This document shows, piece by piece, positions 25,685 through 33,700 of a stretch of DNA of 64,000 nucleotides. The position numbers and the translations under genes are program-made. Within the stretch, counting starts at the first letter, position 1. Each line of letters begins with the position of its first letter. The DNA comes from Paraflavitalea devenefica (GTDB taxonomy: Bacteria; Bacteroidota; Bacteroidia; Chitinophagales; Chitinophagaceae): contig NZ_JAARML010000003.1 of NCBI RefSeq assembly GCF_011759375.1, positions 434,001 to 498,000 of the forward strand. The letters are read 5' to 3'. The notes under the pieces are model-generated. The model was not told the origin of the DNA. It saw only the letters and a program-made list of their open reading frames with translations, and did not search any database.

Positions 25685-28000
25685 ATGCATAAAATACATT
25701 CTGTCACACTGGCCGCAATACTATACAGCCAGCTCATCACCGCGCAAACAGTTACCCGTTTTCAACCTACCCACCCCGAAATGGTGCAGCGCTACCTGCG
25801 CGCGTCACGGATAGACAGCGCCACCAAAAATGCCGTATTCAAAACCAGCGTAACGGCCGTATGGCTGCCCGGTGGGAAATCATGCTGGTACCGGAATCTA
25901 TTGAAAGATAGTGTGCAGGAATACATCTATGTGGATGTGGTGAAAGCAAAGAAACAATCCTTGTTCCACCGGCAGCGGCTGGCTGAAGGGTTACAACAGG
26001 CAGGCATTACCATTGATTCCCTCCGGCCTTTTCTCTCTGCAATAGAACTGCCGGCAGGCAAGCCACTCCTGCGGTTCACCGTGCAGGGTCAGCGTATCGA
26101 ATGCAACTTAAATAACTATACCTGCACCAGGATACCGATGCCTGTCGAACCAGCGGCTGGTAGCGGGCAGGGACGTTTCCGTGGTGGGTTCAACAATCCA
26201 TTTCCTGCCGGCAGTACCTCACCCGATAAGCAGTGGGAAGCCTACATAGAAAAAGGTAACCTCTTTATAAAGCCCGCCAATGGTGGCGGCACGCCCATAC
26301 AATTCACCACCGATGGCACGCCCGATAAACCTTATGGAGCGGCTTACTGGAGTCCCGACAGCAAATACCTCGCAGGCTATCACATCAACCTCGTCAGGGA
26401 TTCTTCGGTATACTATATACTTACCTCGCTGTCTGGCACCATGCGCGGGCAACTGCGTTCACAACCCTACAAACAACCCGGCGATGCCTGGACACTTTAC
26501 GCGCCTTTCTTGTTCAATATAGAGCAGCAGAAGGCCATGAAAGTAAAGGCGGAACCCATTGACTTCTTAAATGCGCCGGAACCACATTGGCGCAAGGGTG
26601 ATGCCCGCTACTTCACCTATGAAAAAATGGACCGCGGCCACCAGCGTTTCCGCGTCATAGAAGTGGATGCAGCCAATGCTTCCACCCGCACGGTAATAGA
26701 TGAGCAAACCAGCACCTTCATCTACAATAGCCGGAACTATACGCATTACCTCACCGCTACCAATCAACTGCTGCGTACTTCTGAAAAAGATGGCTGGAAC
26801 CATATCTACCTCGTTGACCTCATCACCGGTAAAGAACAGCCGGTTACAACAGGCAACTGGGTGGTGCGCGGGGTAGACAGCATTGACGCAGTTAAAAAAG
26901 AGATCTGGTTCCGCGCCAGTGGTATGAACGCCGGCGAAGATCCCTACAACATCCATTATTATCGCATAGGATTCGATGGCAAAAAACTTACATCCCTCAC
27001 GCCAGCCCCGGGCAATCATACCGTAGTCTTCTCTGATGATAAAACTTACTTTACCGATACGTATTCGCAGGTAAACATAGCGCCAAGAACGGTATTGGGG
27101 CGCACAGCCGATGCCAAAGAGATCATGCTGCTGGAAGAAGCCGATCTTTCCATATACAAGCTGGCAGGCGTAAGCCCACCCGAAGTATTTGTAGCGAAAG
27201 CGCGGGATGGCGTTACAGACATCTGGGGCATTGTGAGCAAACCTTCTGATTATGATCCTGCTAAAAAATACCCGGTGCTGGAAAACATCTATGCTGGTCC
27301 GCATGATGCCTTTGTACCCAAGAACTTCACGCCCTACAGTGAAATGCAAAGCCTCGCAGAACTGGGTTTCATTGTGGTCATGATTGATGGCATGGGTACC
27401 GCCAATCGATCCAAAGCCTTTCATGATGTATGCTGGAAGAACCTGGCCGATGCCGGCCTGCCCGACAGGATAGGATGGATAAAAGCACTGGCACAGAAAT
27501 ATCCTTTTGTGGATGCAGAAAGGGTGGGTATCTATGGTACCTCTGCCGGCGGACAAAGCTCTACCGGTGCGCTGCTCTTTCACCCGGAATTTTACAAAGC
27601 AGCCGTATCCGCCTGCGGTTGTCATGATAACCGGGTAGACAAACAATGGTGGAATGAACAGTGGATGGGCTTTCCGGTGGGCAAGCATTATGACGAGCAA
27701 TCCAATGTAACCAATGCGCCAAAGTTGCAGGGTAAACTATTGCTCATCGTGGGAGAGGCCGATACCAACGTGCCGCCCGAATCTACCTACCGCGTGGCAG
27801 ATGCCTTGATAAAAGCAGGCAAGAGCTTTGACCTCCTCTCCATACCCGGCATGGGGCACAGTGATGGTGGCGTGTATGGCAGGATGCGGAAGCGCGATTT
27901 CTTTGTAAAACACCTTATGGGCGTGGAGCCACCCGACCGCAATGCCGGCGAACTGCCCGCCTTTGCCGAAGTAGGCAGGGAGCGCTGGAGCTTTCAGTAA
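25685..28000 (+). CDS. Exported S9 family peptidase (dipeptidyl-peptidase IV-like)
   Basis: The product has 771 residues from ATG 25685; the TTG at 25676 is less likely because the signal peptide MHKIHSVTLAAILYSQLITAQ begins at the ATG. The N-terminal two thirds form the DPP IV-type propeller; the C-terminal alpha/beta hydrolase domain has the catalytic Ser620 in YGTSAGGQSS, Asp in GEADTNVPPEST and His in PGMGHSDGG. The family cuts dipeptides, often after proline, in the periplasm. It lies upstream of the GH-A glycosidase by 33 bp, but that gene has its own promoter box. Confidence 0.92.
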   Translation: MHKIHSVTLAAILYSQLITAQTVTRFQPTHPEMVQRYLRASRIDSATKNAVFKTSVTAVWLPGGKSCWYRNLLKDSVQEYIYVDVVKAKKQSLFHRQRLAEGLQQAGITIDSLRPFLSAIELPAGKPLLRFTVQGQRIECNLNNYTCTRIPMPVEPAAGSGQGRFRGGFNNPFPAGSTSPDKQWEAYIEKGNLFIKPANGGGTPIQFTTDGTPDKPYGAAYWSPDSKYLAGYHINLVRDSSVYYILTSLSGTMRGQLRSQPYKQPGDAWTLYAPFLFNIEQQKAMKVKAEPIDFLNAPEPHWRKGDARYFTYEKMDRGHQRFRVIEVDAANASTRTVIDEQTSTFIYNSRNYTHYLTATNQLLRTSEKDGWNHIYLVDLITGKEQPVTTGNWVVRGVDSIDAVKKEIWFRASGMNAGEDPYNIHYYRIGFDGKKLTSLTPAPGNHTVVFSDDKTYFTDTYSQVNIAPRTVLGRTADAKEIMLLEEADLSIYKLAGVSPPEVFVAKARDGVTDIWGIVSKPSDYDPAKKYPVLENIYAGPHDAFVPKNFTPYSEMQSLAELGFIVVMIDGMGTANRSKAFHDVCWKNLADAGLPDRIGWIKALAQKYPFVDAERVGIYGTSAGGQSSTGALLFHPEFYKAAVSACGCHDNRVDKQWWNEQWMGFPVGKHYDEQSNVTNAPKLQGKLLLIVGEADTNVPPESTYRVADALIKAGKSFDLLSIPGMGHSDGGVYGRMRKRDFFVKHLMGVEPPDRNAGELPAFAEVGRERWSFQ

Positions 28001-28020
28001 TCTAGGAAAGGATAAAGAGC

Positions 28021-28028
28021 TACATTTG
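28021..28028 (+). promoter_or_regulatory. Bacteroidota -7 box directly before the GH-A gene
   Basis: TACATTTG fits TAnnTTTG and ends 5 bp before ATG 28034. Since transcription starts about 5 bp after this box, the mRNA would start at or next to the start codon. No clear -33 TTG is seen. Confidence 0.45.
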
Positions 28029-28033
28029 GATAT

Positions 28034-29320
28034 ATGAAAGCCTTCCTTCTTGCAGCTACATTTTTAATCACAACGATTGCTATACACGCACAATCCGGTA
28101 ACCCCACTACACCCGTAAAAACAGCACTCCGCAAAACAGCCACAGGATACCAGCTATACAGAAATGGCCAACCTTACTTTGTAAAAGGAGCGGGCGGCGA
28201 TGACTTTCCCGCGCGCATTGCTGCTTATGGCGGTAATTCCATCCGCACCTGGGGCACCGAAGGAGCGCAACGCATCCTTGATTCTGCCAGTAAATATGGA
28301 TTGACCGTATTGTTGGGCCTTCATGTAGCGAGCGAACGGCATGGCTTCAACTATGATGATACAACGGCCGTAAGAAAGCAATTGGAAAAACTGAGAGGCG
28401 AAGTATTAAAATACAAAGACCATCCCGCTTTACTGGCCTGGGGCATTGGCAACGAATTGAACCTGCATTATTCGAATGTCAAAGTATGGAATGCGGCCAA
28501 TGACATTTCAAAAATGATCCATGCCATAGACCCCAATCATCCTACCACTACCGTATTGGCCGGTGTTAACAAGGGCCTCGTTGATCACCTCAAAGCAAGA
28601 ACAACGGATATTGACCTGCTGGCTATTAACATGTATGGACCACTGGCCACCTTGCCACAAACCCTGCGGCAGTCGGGCTGGGAGGGCGCTTACCTCGTAA
28701 CGGAATGGGGACCTACCGGTCATTGGGAATGCCTGCAAACAGCCTGGCAATCATCTATTGAAGAAACCAGCAGCGAAAAAGCAGCTGTATACAAAAGCCG
28801 GTATGAATATTCTGTGGAAAGGGACAGGGAAAAATGCCTGGGTTCCTATGTTTTCCTGTGGGGACAAAAGCAGGAGCGTACGCCTACCTGGTATGGTTTA
28901 TTTACCGAAAAAGGAGAGGAGTCGGAAGTCGTGGATGTCATGCAATACCTCTGGTCGGGAAAATGGCCGGCCAACAAAGCGCCTCATCTGTATTCCCTGC
29001 AGTTGAACAACAAAAAAGCGCTGGACAATATATACCTCCAACCAGGCAGCAGTTACAATGCCGTCACGGCAGTGGCTGATCCTGATAAAGATAAACTCAG
29101 CTATCGCTGGGAAGTATTGCCGGAACCCACCCAACTCAGTGAAGGCGGCGACTTCGAAGCAAGGCCGAAACCAATAGCAGGGTTGGTTACTACTACCGGT
29201 GAAGGGAAAGCCACCTTAAAAGCACCTGAAAAGGAAGGCGCTTACCGTTTATTTGTTTATGTCACAGACGGCCATAACAACGTAGCCACCGCCAATATCC
29301 CCTTCTATATAAAGCAATAA
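28034..29320 (+). CDS. Exported clan GH-A glycoside hydrolase (GH2 TIM-barrel-like)
   Basis: The 428-residue protein has a signal peptide ending IHAQ (20), a TIM barrel (about 38-325) and a C-terminal beta domain (about 335-428) of PKD/Ig type. The barrel has acid/base E141 in WGIGNELNLHY and nucleophile E224 in LVTEWGPTGH, at the strand ends where clan GH-A enzymes have them. It lacks the N-terminal beta domains of full GH2 enzymes, so the family number is open. It sits among other exported hydrolases. The bond it cuts cannot be given; a beta-linked glycan is likely from the clan. Confidence 0.8.
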   Translation: MKAFLLAATFLITTIAIHAQSGNPTTPVKTALRKTATGYQLYRNGQPYFVKGAGGDDFPARIAAYGGNSIRTWGTEGAQRILDSASKYGLTVLLGLHVASERHGFNYDDTTAVRKQLEKLRGEVLKYKDHPALLAWGIGNELNLHYSNVKVWNAANDISKMIHAIDPNHPTTTVLAGVNKGLVDHLKARTTDIDLLAINMYGPLATLPQTLRQSGWEGAYLVTEWGPTGHWECLQTAWQSSIEETSSEKAAVYKSRYEYSVERDREKCLGSYVFLWGQKQERTPTWYGLFTEKGEESEVVDVMQYLWSGKWPANKAPHLYSLQLNNKKALDNIYLQPGSSYNAVTAVADPDKDKLSYRWEVLPEPTQLSEGGDFEARPKPIAGLVTTTGEGKATLKAPEKEGAYRLFVYVTDGHNNVATANIPFYIKQ

Positions 29321-29731
29321 GCGCTTCCTGGTAACCTGGATCAGGTGATCATTATTATCATTTTTCATCAAAGTTTTCACTTTCGTTCAGGCTGCTTTGG
29401 CACAATCCTGAAATCACCTTACGTTTGTTAAAAGAACAAAAGACAAAAAGACAGGTGCAGAACTATTGACAGGTTTTTACCCATTCACCCGTAGTACCTG
29501 GCAATGGAGAGGGTAGGGGTAATGGCAGGATGGTGTATAGTTAGTCTATAGATACTCTATACCTGGACTATGGGAACTCTATACCTAAGCTATACCAACG
29601 CTATACCTAAGCTATAGTTGACCCATTTCAGCAAAAACAGCAGTTTTCACCACAAAACAGCAGGGTTGCTGGCGCCCCTGCACAGGAGCTGCTACTTTAA
29701 TCACCTGCATGGTGCAGATTAAAACATTACT
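29321..29731 (+). repeat. 411-bp gene-free stretch holding an 11-bp phased array
   Basis: The first 200 bp show nothing I can name. At 29536-29623 there are eight direct units of exactly 11 bp, each fitting TAT(A/G)NNNNNNC, for example TATACCTAAGC, TATACCAACGC and TATAGTTGACC. TAT and the final C are kept in all eight. The array ends 108 bp before the FG-GAP gene. A GC-rich stretch and TACTTTAA (about 29693) then precede the gene and may be its promoter. A similar array lies at 47739-47870. Confidence 0.85.
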
Positions 29732-30913
29732 ATGAAGCGGACTGACTTTTACCTGAACAGGATGCTTGCTGTGCTCACAGCAGTAATGATCATCATGGAT
29801 GGCCAGGGGCAGGGCGCACAAAAGAATGCCGTGTCGTTCAAAAAGCAGGTGGTGAGTAGTGTGTTTGTATCCGAAGGTGCTGCCACCGGTGATGTGAACA
29901 ACGACGGTCGCATAGACATTCTCGCCGGTGCATACTGGTATGAAGCACCCACCTGGAAGCGACGCCTCGTGCATGCAGATACACTCAACCCGGTAAAAGG
30001 ATACAGCACCACCTTCCTCAACTTTTGCATGGATGTGAACAATGATGGCTGGGCCGATCTCATAAAATTTGATGTGCCCGGTGGTGAATGTACCTGGTAT
30101 GAAAATCCAAAAACAGTCAATACGCTTTGGAAACGCCGGCTGATCCTGTCTTCTGCAGGTATTGAAAACCCGCTCTTCACCGATGTGGACCTGGATGGAA
30201 GGAAAGACATCATTTGTAACGATGCGGCGGCCAAACAGGTCATCTGGTTAAAATCCCCGGCAGGGAAGAATGATACCACCTGGCAACGTTACGTGATCAG
30301 CAGCGACAGCGTAAGAGCCACGCACCGGTATACGCATGGCCTGGGTTGGGGCGATGTAAATCTCGATGGCAAAAAGGATATCATTATCAAAAGCGGTTGG
30401 TGGGAATCACCGGACGATGTAACGCGTACAAACTGGACCTTTCACGAGGCCAGCCTCGGTGCGGATTGCGCCAACATGTTTGCATTGGATGCAGACAAGG
30501 ATGGTGATATAGATATCCTGAGTTCATCGGCCCATGATTATGGCATCTGGTGGCATGAACAATTGAAAAATGATAAGGGTGCAACTGCCTGGACTACCCA
30601 TGACATCAGTAAACTATTTTCCCAGTCGCATGCCATGGCCATGGAAGATATCAATGGCGATGGGCATCCCGATCTTATTACCGGTAAACGTTTTGGGGCG
30701 CACAATGAAAAAGATCCCGGCGCCGCAGAGCCGGCCGTACTCTATTGGTTTGAATACCTGCCTGGCAAAACATCCCGTTGGATACCGCATGAAATTGACA
30801 ACAACTCCGGTATCGGCAACAGCTTCGTCGTAAGCGATATCAATAAGGATGGGTTATTGGACATCATCACCTCCAACAAAAAAGGCGTCTACTTCTTTGA
30901 ACAACACCGTTAG
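29732..30913 (+). CDS. Exported FG-GAP/VCBS repeat propeller protein
   Basis: The 393-residue product has a signal peptide (hydrophobic MLAVLTAVMIIM, residues 11-22). It has seven calcium-loop motifs of the DxNxDG kind spread along the chain: DVNNDGRID, DVNNDGWAD, DVDLDGRKD, DVNLDGKKD, DADKDGDID, DINGDGHPD and DINKDGLLD. That number fits a seven-bladed integrin-like propeller. No sorting tail or enzyme domain is visible, so it is probably a periplasmic or surface binding protein. It stands alone after an unusual 11-bp phased array and is followed by a repeat element. Confidence 0.85.
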   Translation: MKRTDFYLNRMLAVLTAVMIIMDGQGQGAQKNAVSFKKQVVSSVFVSEGAATGDVNNDGRIDILAGAYWYEAPTWKRRLVHADTLNPVKGYSTTFLNFCMDVNNDGWADLIKFDVPGGECTWYENPKTVNTLWKRRLILSSAGIENPLFTDVDLDGRKDIICNDAAAKQVIWLKSPAGKNDTTWQRYVISSDSVRATHRYTHGLGWGDVNLDGKKDIIIKSGWWESPDDVTRTNWTFHEASLGADCANMFALDADKDGDIDILSSSAHDYGIWWHEQLKNDKGATAWTTHDISKLFSQSHAMAMEDINGDGHPDLITGKRFGAHNEKDPGAAEPAVLYWFEYLPGKTSRWIPHEIDNNSGIGNSFVVSDINKDGLLDIITSNKKGVYFFEQHR

Positions 30914-30936
30914 TTGTCATTTCGAATCCCCGAATT

Positions 30937-31050
30937 TGGCGCAAGTATGCAGCCTGGCCACGTGCGGAAGAGTACCTTGTGCCCTGCTCTCGAAGCAAAA
31001 GATCGAAGCAAACGCCCACTCGCCACTTGCCATTTACCACTCGCCACTCC
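30937..31050. repeat. Copy of the dispersed intergenic element with a heptamer array
   Basis: TTGGCGCAAGTATGCAGC (30937) matches the stretch at 15136; GAGTACC and CGAAGCAAAAGA match the copy at 3320-3345; the core TCGAAGCAAACG is at 31003-31014. Five 7-bp units then run 31016-31050 (CCACTCG, CCACTTG, CCATTTA, CCACTCG, CCACTCC) right up to the AraC stop codon. Confidence 0.75.
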
Positions 31051-31941
31051 CTAATTAAACTGCTTCTTATACTGGTTCGGACTCACTCCCACTTCCTTCT
31101 TAAACAATCGGGAGAAATAAGGCAGGTTCTCAAACCCCAGGCTGAAAGCAATCTCAGCAATCGTGGTATCTTCCCCTTTCAACCTGTTCTTTGCTTCCGA
31201 CACCAGGAAAATATGGATCAGCTCAATGGCGGTCTTGCCGGTCTCCTGCTTCAGCGTATCACTTAAGTAGCGGGTCGACATATGTAACGTTGCAGCCATG
31301 GATGTTACTGTAGGCAATCCCTTCTCCGTTAAAAGGCCCTTTTCAAAATAAGAAAGCAATGCCTGGTTAAACTTCGATACGGCTTTACCTGAAACTTCCG
31401 TGCGGTTAATGAACTGACGTTTATAAAAGCGCTGGGAATACTTGAGGATAGAATCAATATGCGTAAGGATAATATCGCGGCTGTACTCATCCTGGTTATT
31501 GTGGTATTCTGTAGCGATCTTATTATACAGTTCCCAGATGATTTCTTCTTCCCGCGGCGACAGGTGCAGTGCTTCATTCGCTTCATACTCGAAATAATGA
31601 TACTTCTTTATGTCGGCATGGAGCGGATGACCATTTAAAAAATCTTCATGGAAATAAATGACAAACCCGTCTTCTTCCAATTCTATATCGCGCATCTCTA
31701 TAACCTGCCGTGGCTTCGTAAAATACAGGGAGCCCCCACTGTCATGATCGTATTTTGTTCTGCCATACACGATCACCCCGGCTTTCATCTTCTTCAGCGC
31801 GATCATATAGAAATCCGAAGTAAACGCCGTATTACCATAAGAGCAGGTTTGGTTGCACCGGAAAAGACTCAGCATAGGATTCTCTGGCGGCGGAAAACCA
31901 GTGGCGCGATGCATCTCGCTCAAACTCTTAAAATGTAGCAT
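31051..31941 (-). CDS. AraC-family transcriptional regulator
   Basis: The 296-residue protein has an N-terminal sensing part (about 1-185) and a C-terminal double helix-turn-helix. The first HTH is around MAATLHMSTRYLSDTLKQ, and the second has the family signature IAEIAFSLGFENLPYFSRLFKK followed by GVSPNQYKKQFN. It lies 124 bp downstream of the SDR gene on the same strand, a frequent pairing in Bacteroidota in which the regulator controls the neighbouring oxidoreductase. The ligand is not known. Confidence 0.92.
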   Translation of the reverse strand: MLHFKSLSEMHRATGFPPPENPMLSLFRCNQTCSYGNTAFTSDFYMIALKKMKAGVIVYGRTKYDHDSGGSLYFTKPRQVIEMRDIELEEDGFVIYFHEDFLNGHPLHADIKKYHYFEYEANEALHLSPREEEIIWELYNKIATEYHNNQDEYSRDIILTHIDSILKYSQRFYKRQFINRTEVSGKAVSKFNQALLSYFEKGLLTEKGLPTVTSMAATLHMSTRYLSDTLKQETGKTAIELIHIFLVSEAKNRLKGEDTTIAEIAFSLGFENLPYFSRLFKKEVGVSPNQYKKQFN

Positions 31942-31958
31942 ATCTGTTCATATTATAA

Positions 31959-31978
31959 GCCGCCTCCGAAGAGGCGGC
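31959..31978 (-). terminator. GC-rich hairpin between the SDR and AraC genes
   Basis: GCCGCCTC and GAGGCGGC form a perfect 8-bp stem with the loop CGAA. On the minus strand it is followed by TTATAAT rather than a T run, so it may be a weak terminator or RNA-stabilising structure before the AraC start. Confidence 0.4.
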
Positions 31979-32033
31979 CTGGTAACGAATGTCAAAGCAT
32001 GTTTCCGTTCCGGGTGACTGAGCCTATCGAATT

Positions 32034-32065
32034 TCTCGTTGTCTCAATGCCTCGTTGCCTTCTCC
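32034..32065. repeat. 8-bp-period array abutting the SDR stop codon
   Basis: TCTCGTTG, TCTCAATG, CCTCGTTG and CCTTCTCC run without gaps, ending at the last base before the SDR stop codon (32066). It shares units with the array at 24551. Just before it, TGAGCCTATCGAA (about 32018) resembles the short TGAGCCTGTCG element near 33020. Confidence 0.5.
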
Positions 32066-32881
32066 CTACCCATGCGCAGCCACTGCCACTTCATCCCATT
32101 CCTCCCAGGTAGCGAGGCGTTCTGCATACACCTGCTTAGTCCAGGGCAATGCTACTTTCCCCAGGAAAAGGCGCAATGGTGGATTGGCTGTATCAACCAG
32201 CTTTAATATGGCGGCTGGTGTAGCTGCAGGATTTCCAAAAATGTCGGGTGTTACGCCGGCTGCAAAAGCTGCTTTCACTCCCTCATATACAGCAAGAGGT
32301 TGGCTATGTACGGCGGAAGCGCCGCCCCAGTCGGTGGTAAATCCATTAGGCTCCACTAAAGTTACATCAATACCAAAACCTTTCACTTCTGCGGCCAGTG
32401 TTTCACTCAATCCTTCCACTGCCCATTTGGACGCATTGTACAGTCCCAGGACAGGCAACGTAATCAGGCCCAATACACTGGATACCTGGATAATATGTCC
32501 TTTGCCCTGTGCCCGCATGATGGGAATGACCGCCTGGGTGGCCCACAACAGGCCAAACACATTCGTTTCCAGCTGGTCACGGGCCTCCTGTTCACTTGCT
32601 TCTTCAATCGTACCAAAAAGGCCATAGCCCGCATTATTGATCAGCACATCAATCCTGCCAAAGTGCTTATAGGCTTGCTGCACAGCCGCGAAACTGGCAG
32701 CCCGGTTATTTACATCCAGTTGAATAGGAAGCAAGGCATCGCCGTATTGCTGTTGGAGGTCTTTAAGCGTGTCGAGGTTCCTGGCGGTGGCTACTACCTG
32801 GTCGCCACGTTCCAAAAAAGCTGCTGCCCAAAGCTTCCCGAATCCCCGGGAAGCGCCTGTTATAAAAATTGTCTTTGCCAT
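32066..32881 (-). CDS. Short-chain dehydrogenase/reductase
   Basis: From ATG at 32881 the product has 271 residues and starts MAKTIFITGASRGFGKLW, with the NAD(P) motif TGxxxGxG at residues 9-16. NNAGYG, the catalytic Ser in VSSVLG, and Tyr/Lys in YNASK complete the classical SDR active site. The upstream in-frame ATG at 32929 would add 16 residues without family similarity and lies ahead of a likely -7 box (TAGCTTTG, 32912-32905 on the minus strand). It is probably regulated by the AraC gene downstream. Substrate unknown. Confidence 0.92.
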   Translation of the reverse strand: MAKTIFITGASRGFGKLWAAAFLERGDQVVATARNLDTLKDLQQQYGDALLPIQLDVNNRAASFAAVQQAYKHFGRIDVLINNAGYGLFGTIEEASEQEARDQLETNVFGLLWATQAVIPIMRAQGKGHIIQVSSVLGLITLPVLGLYNASKWAVEGLSETLAAEVKGFGIDVTLVEPNGFTTDWGGASAVHSQPLAVYEGVKAAFAAGVTPDIFGNPAATPAAILKLVDTANPPLRLFLGKVALPWTKQVYAERLATWEEWDEVAVAAHG

Positions 32882-33151
32882 ACTGATAAATTTTAATTGT
32901 ACAGCAAAGCTATCCCGGCCCCCGGGCAACTATTTATACAAAACACGGGAAAACTGATACAAATATACCGGTTGGTATATAGTAATGGTATTTTAACATT
33001 TTATAGCAAAATATCAAGCTGAGCCTGTCGTACAGCAAAAAAATCATACTATTGCCATGGCAGCCTGTCGAAGGCCTGTCAAAGGGTGGGTCGCCCTCCA
33101 GAGCTTGCCCGCTTTGCGGGGGCGGCTCACCTTGGCCTAAACATTATATTC

Positions 33152-33679
33152 ATGAACAGGAGAACCTTATTAAAACATGCGATCATCCTCGGCGGAGGTA
33201 TGGTATTCATTCCCGCCTGTGGTGGCAAAGAAGAAAAAAAAGCATCGGCCTGGAAACACCTTTCCCTTACTGCCGGTGAGGAGGCCCTCGTAGGGGAAAT
33301 GGTGGAAACCCTCATTCCGGCTACCGATACGCCTGGCGCCAAAGCATTGGAAATAGACCGCTTTGTACTAATGATGGTGGATGATTGCTATCCCAAAGAC
33401 CAGCAGGCCGGTTTTGTAAAAGGATTACAACAATCACCAGCGGTAGCAGAGAAACTATTCCACCGGTCGTTTGACAAGTGCAGCACAGAAGAGAAAATAA
33501 AAATATTACAGGCATTGTCTACCCATACTGCTGAAACAGGTCAGTTTTACAAACTGCTGCGGGAACTTACCCGCGAAGGCTATCTTAAAAGCAAATTTGT
33601 AATGACGAAACTGCTGCCTTACGAACTGGTACCTGGCCGGTACAATGGTTATGTCTTACTCAAACAGCAAACGGCTTAA
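33152..33679 (+). CDS. Gluconate 2-dehydrogenase subunit 3-like protein with Tat lipoprotein leader
   Basis: From ATG 33152 the product has 175 residues. MNRRTLLKHAIILGGGMVFIPAC is a twin-arginine leader ending in a lipobox-like Cys23, and the rest is the all-helical small subunit seen in membrane GMC dehydrogenases. The frame from 33086 would translate repeat sequence and was rejected. The GMC gene follows after 21 bp. In this family the small subunit carries the Tat signal and takes the folded FAD subunit with it, consistent with the absence of a leader on that partner. Confidence 0.88.
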   Translation: MNRRTLLKHAIILGGGMVFIPACGGKEEKKASAWKHLSLTAGEEALVGEMVETLIPATDTPGAKALEIDRFVLMMVDDCYPKDQQAGFVKGLQQSPAVAEKLFHRSFDKCSTEEKIKILQALSTHTAETGQFYKLLRELTREGYLKSKFVMTKLLPYELVPGRYNGYVLLKQQTA

Positions 33680-33700
33680 TAGCACAATACACTATACAAC

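Noticed and set aside
26567..27700. 377-codon minus-strand frame opposite the S9 peptidase
   Set aside because: It is a shadow of the peptidase, whose catalytic triad and signal peptide are clear; the antisense product has no domain-like pattern.
29536..29623. CRISPR array
   Set aside because: Units are 11 bp with no separate spacers, and no cas gene is present.
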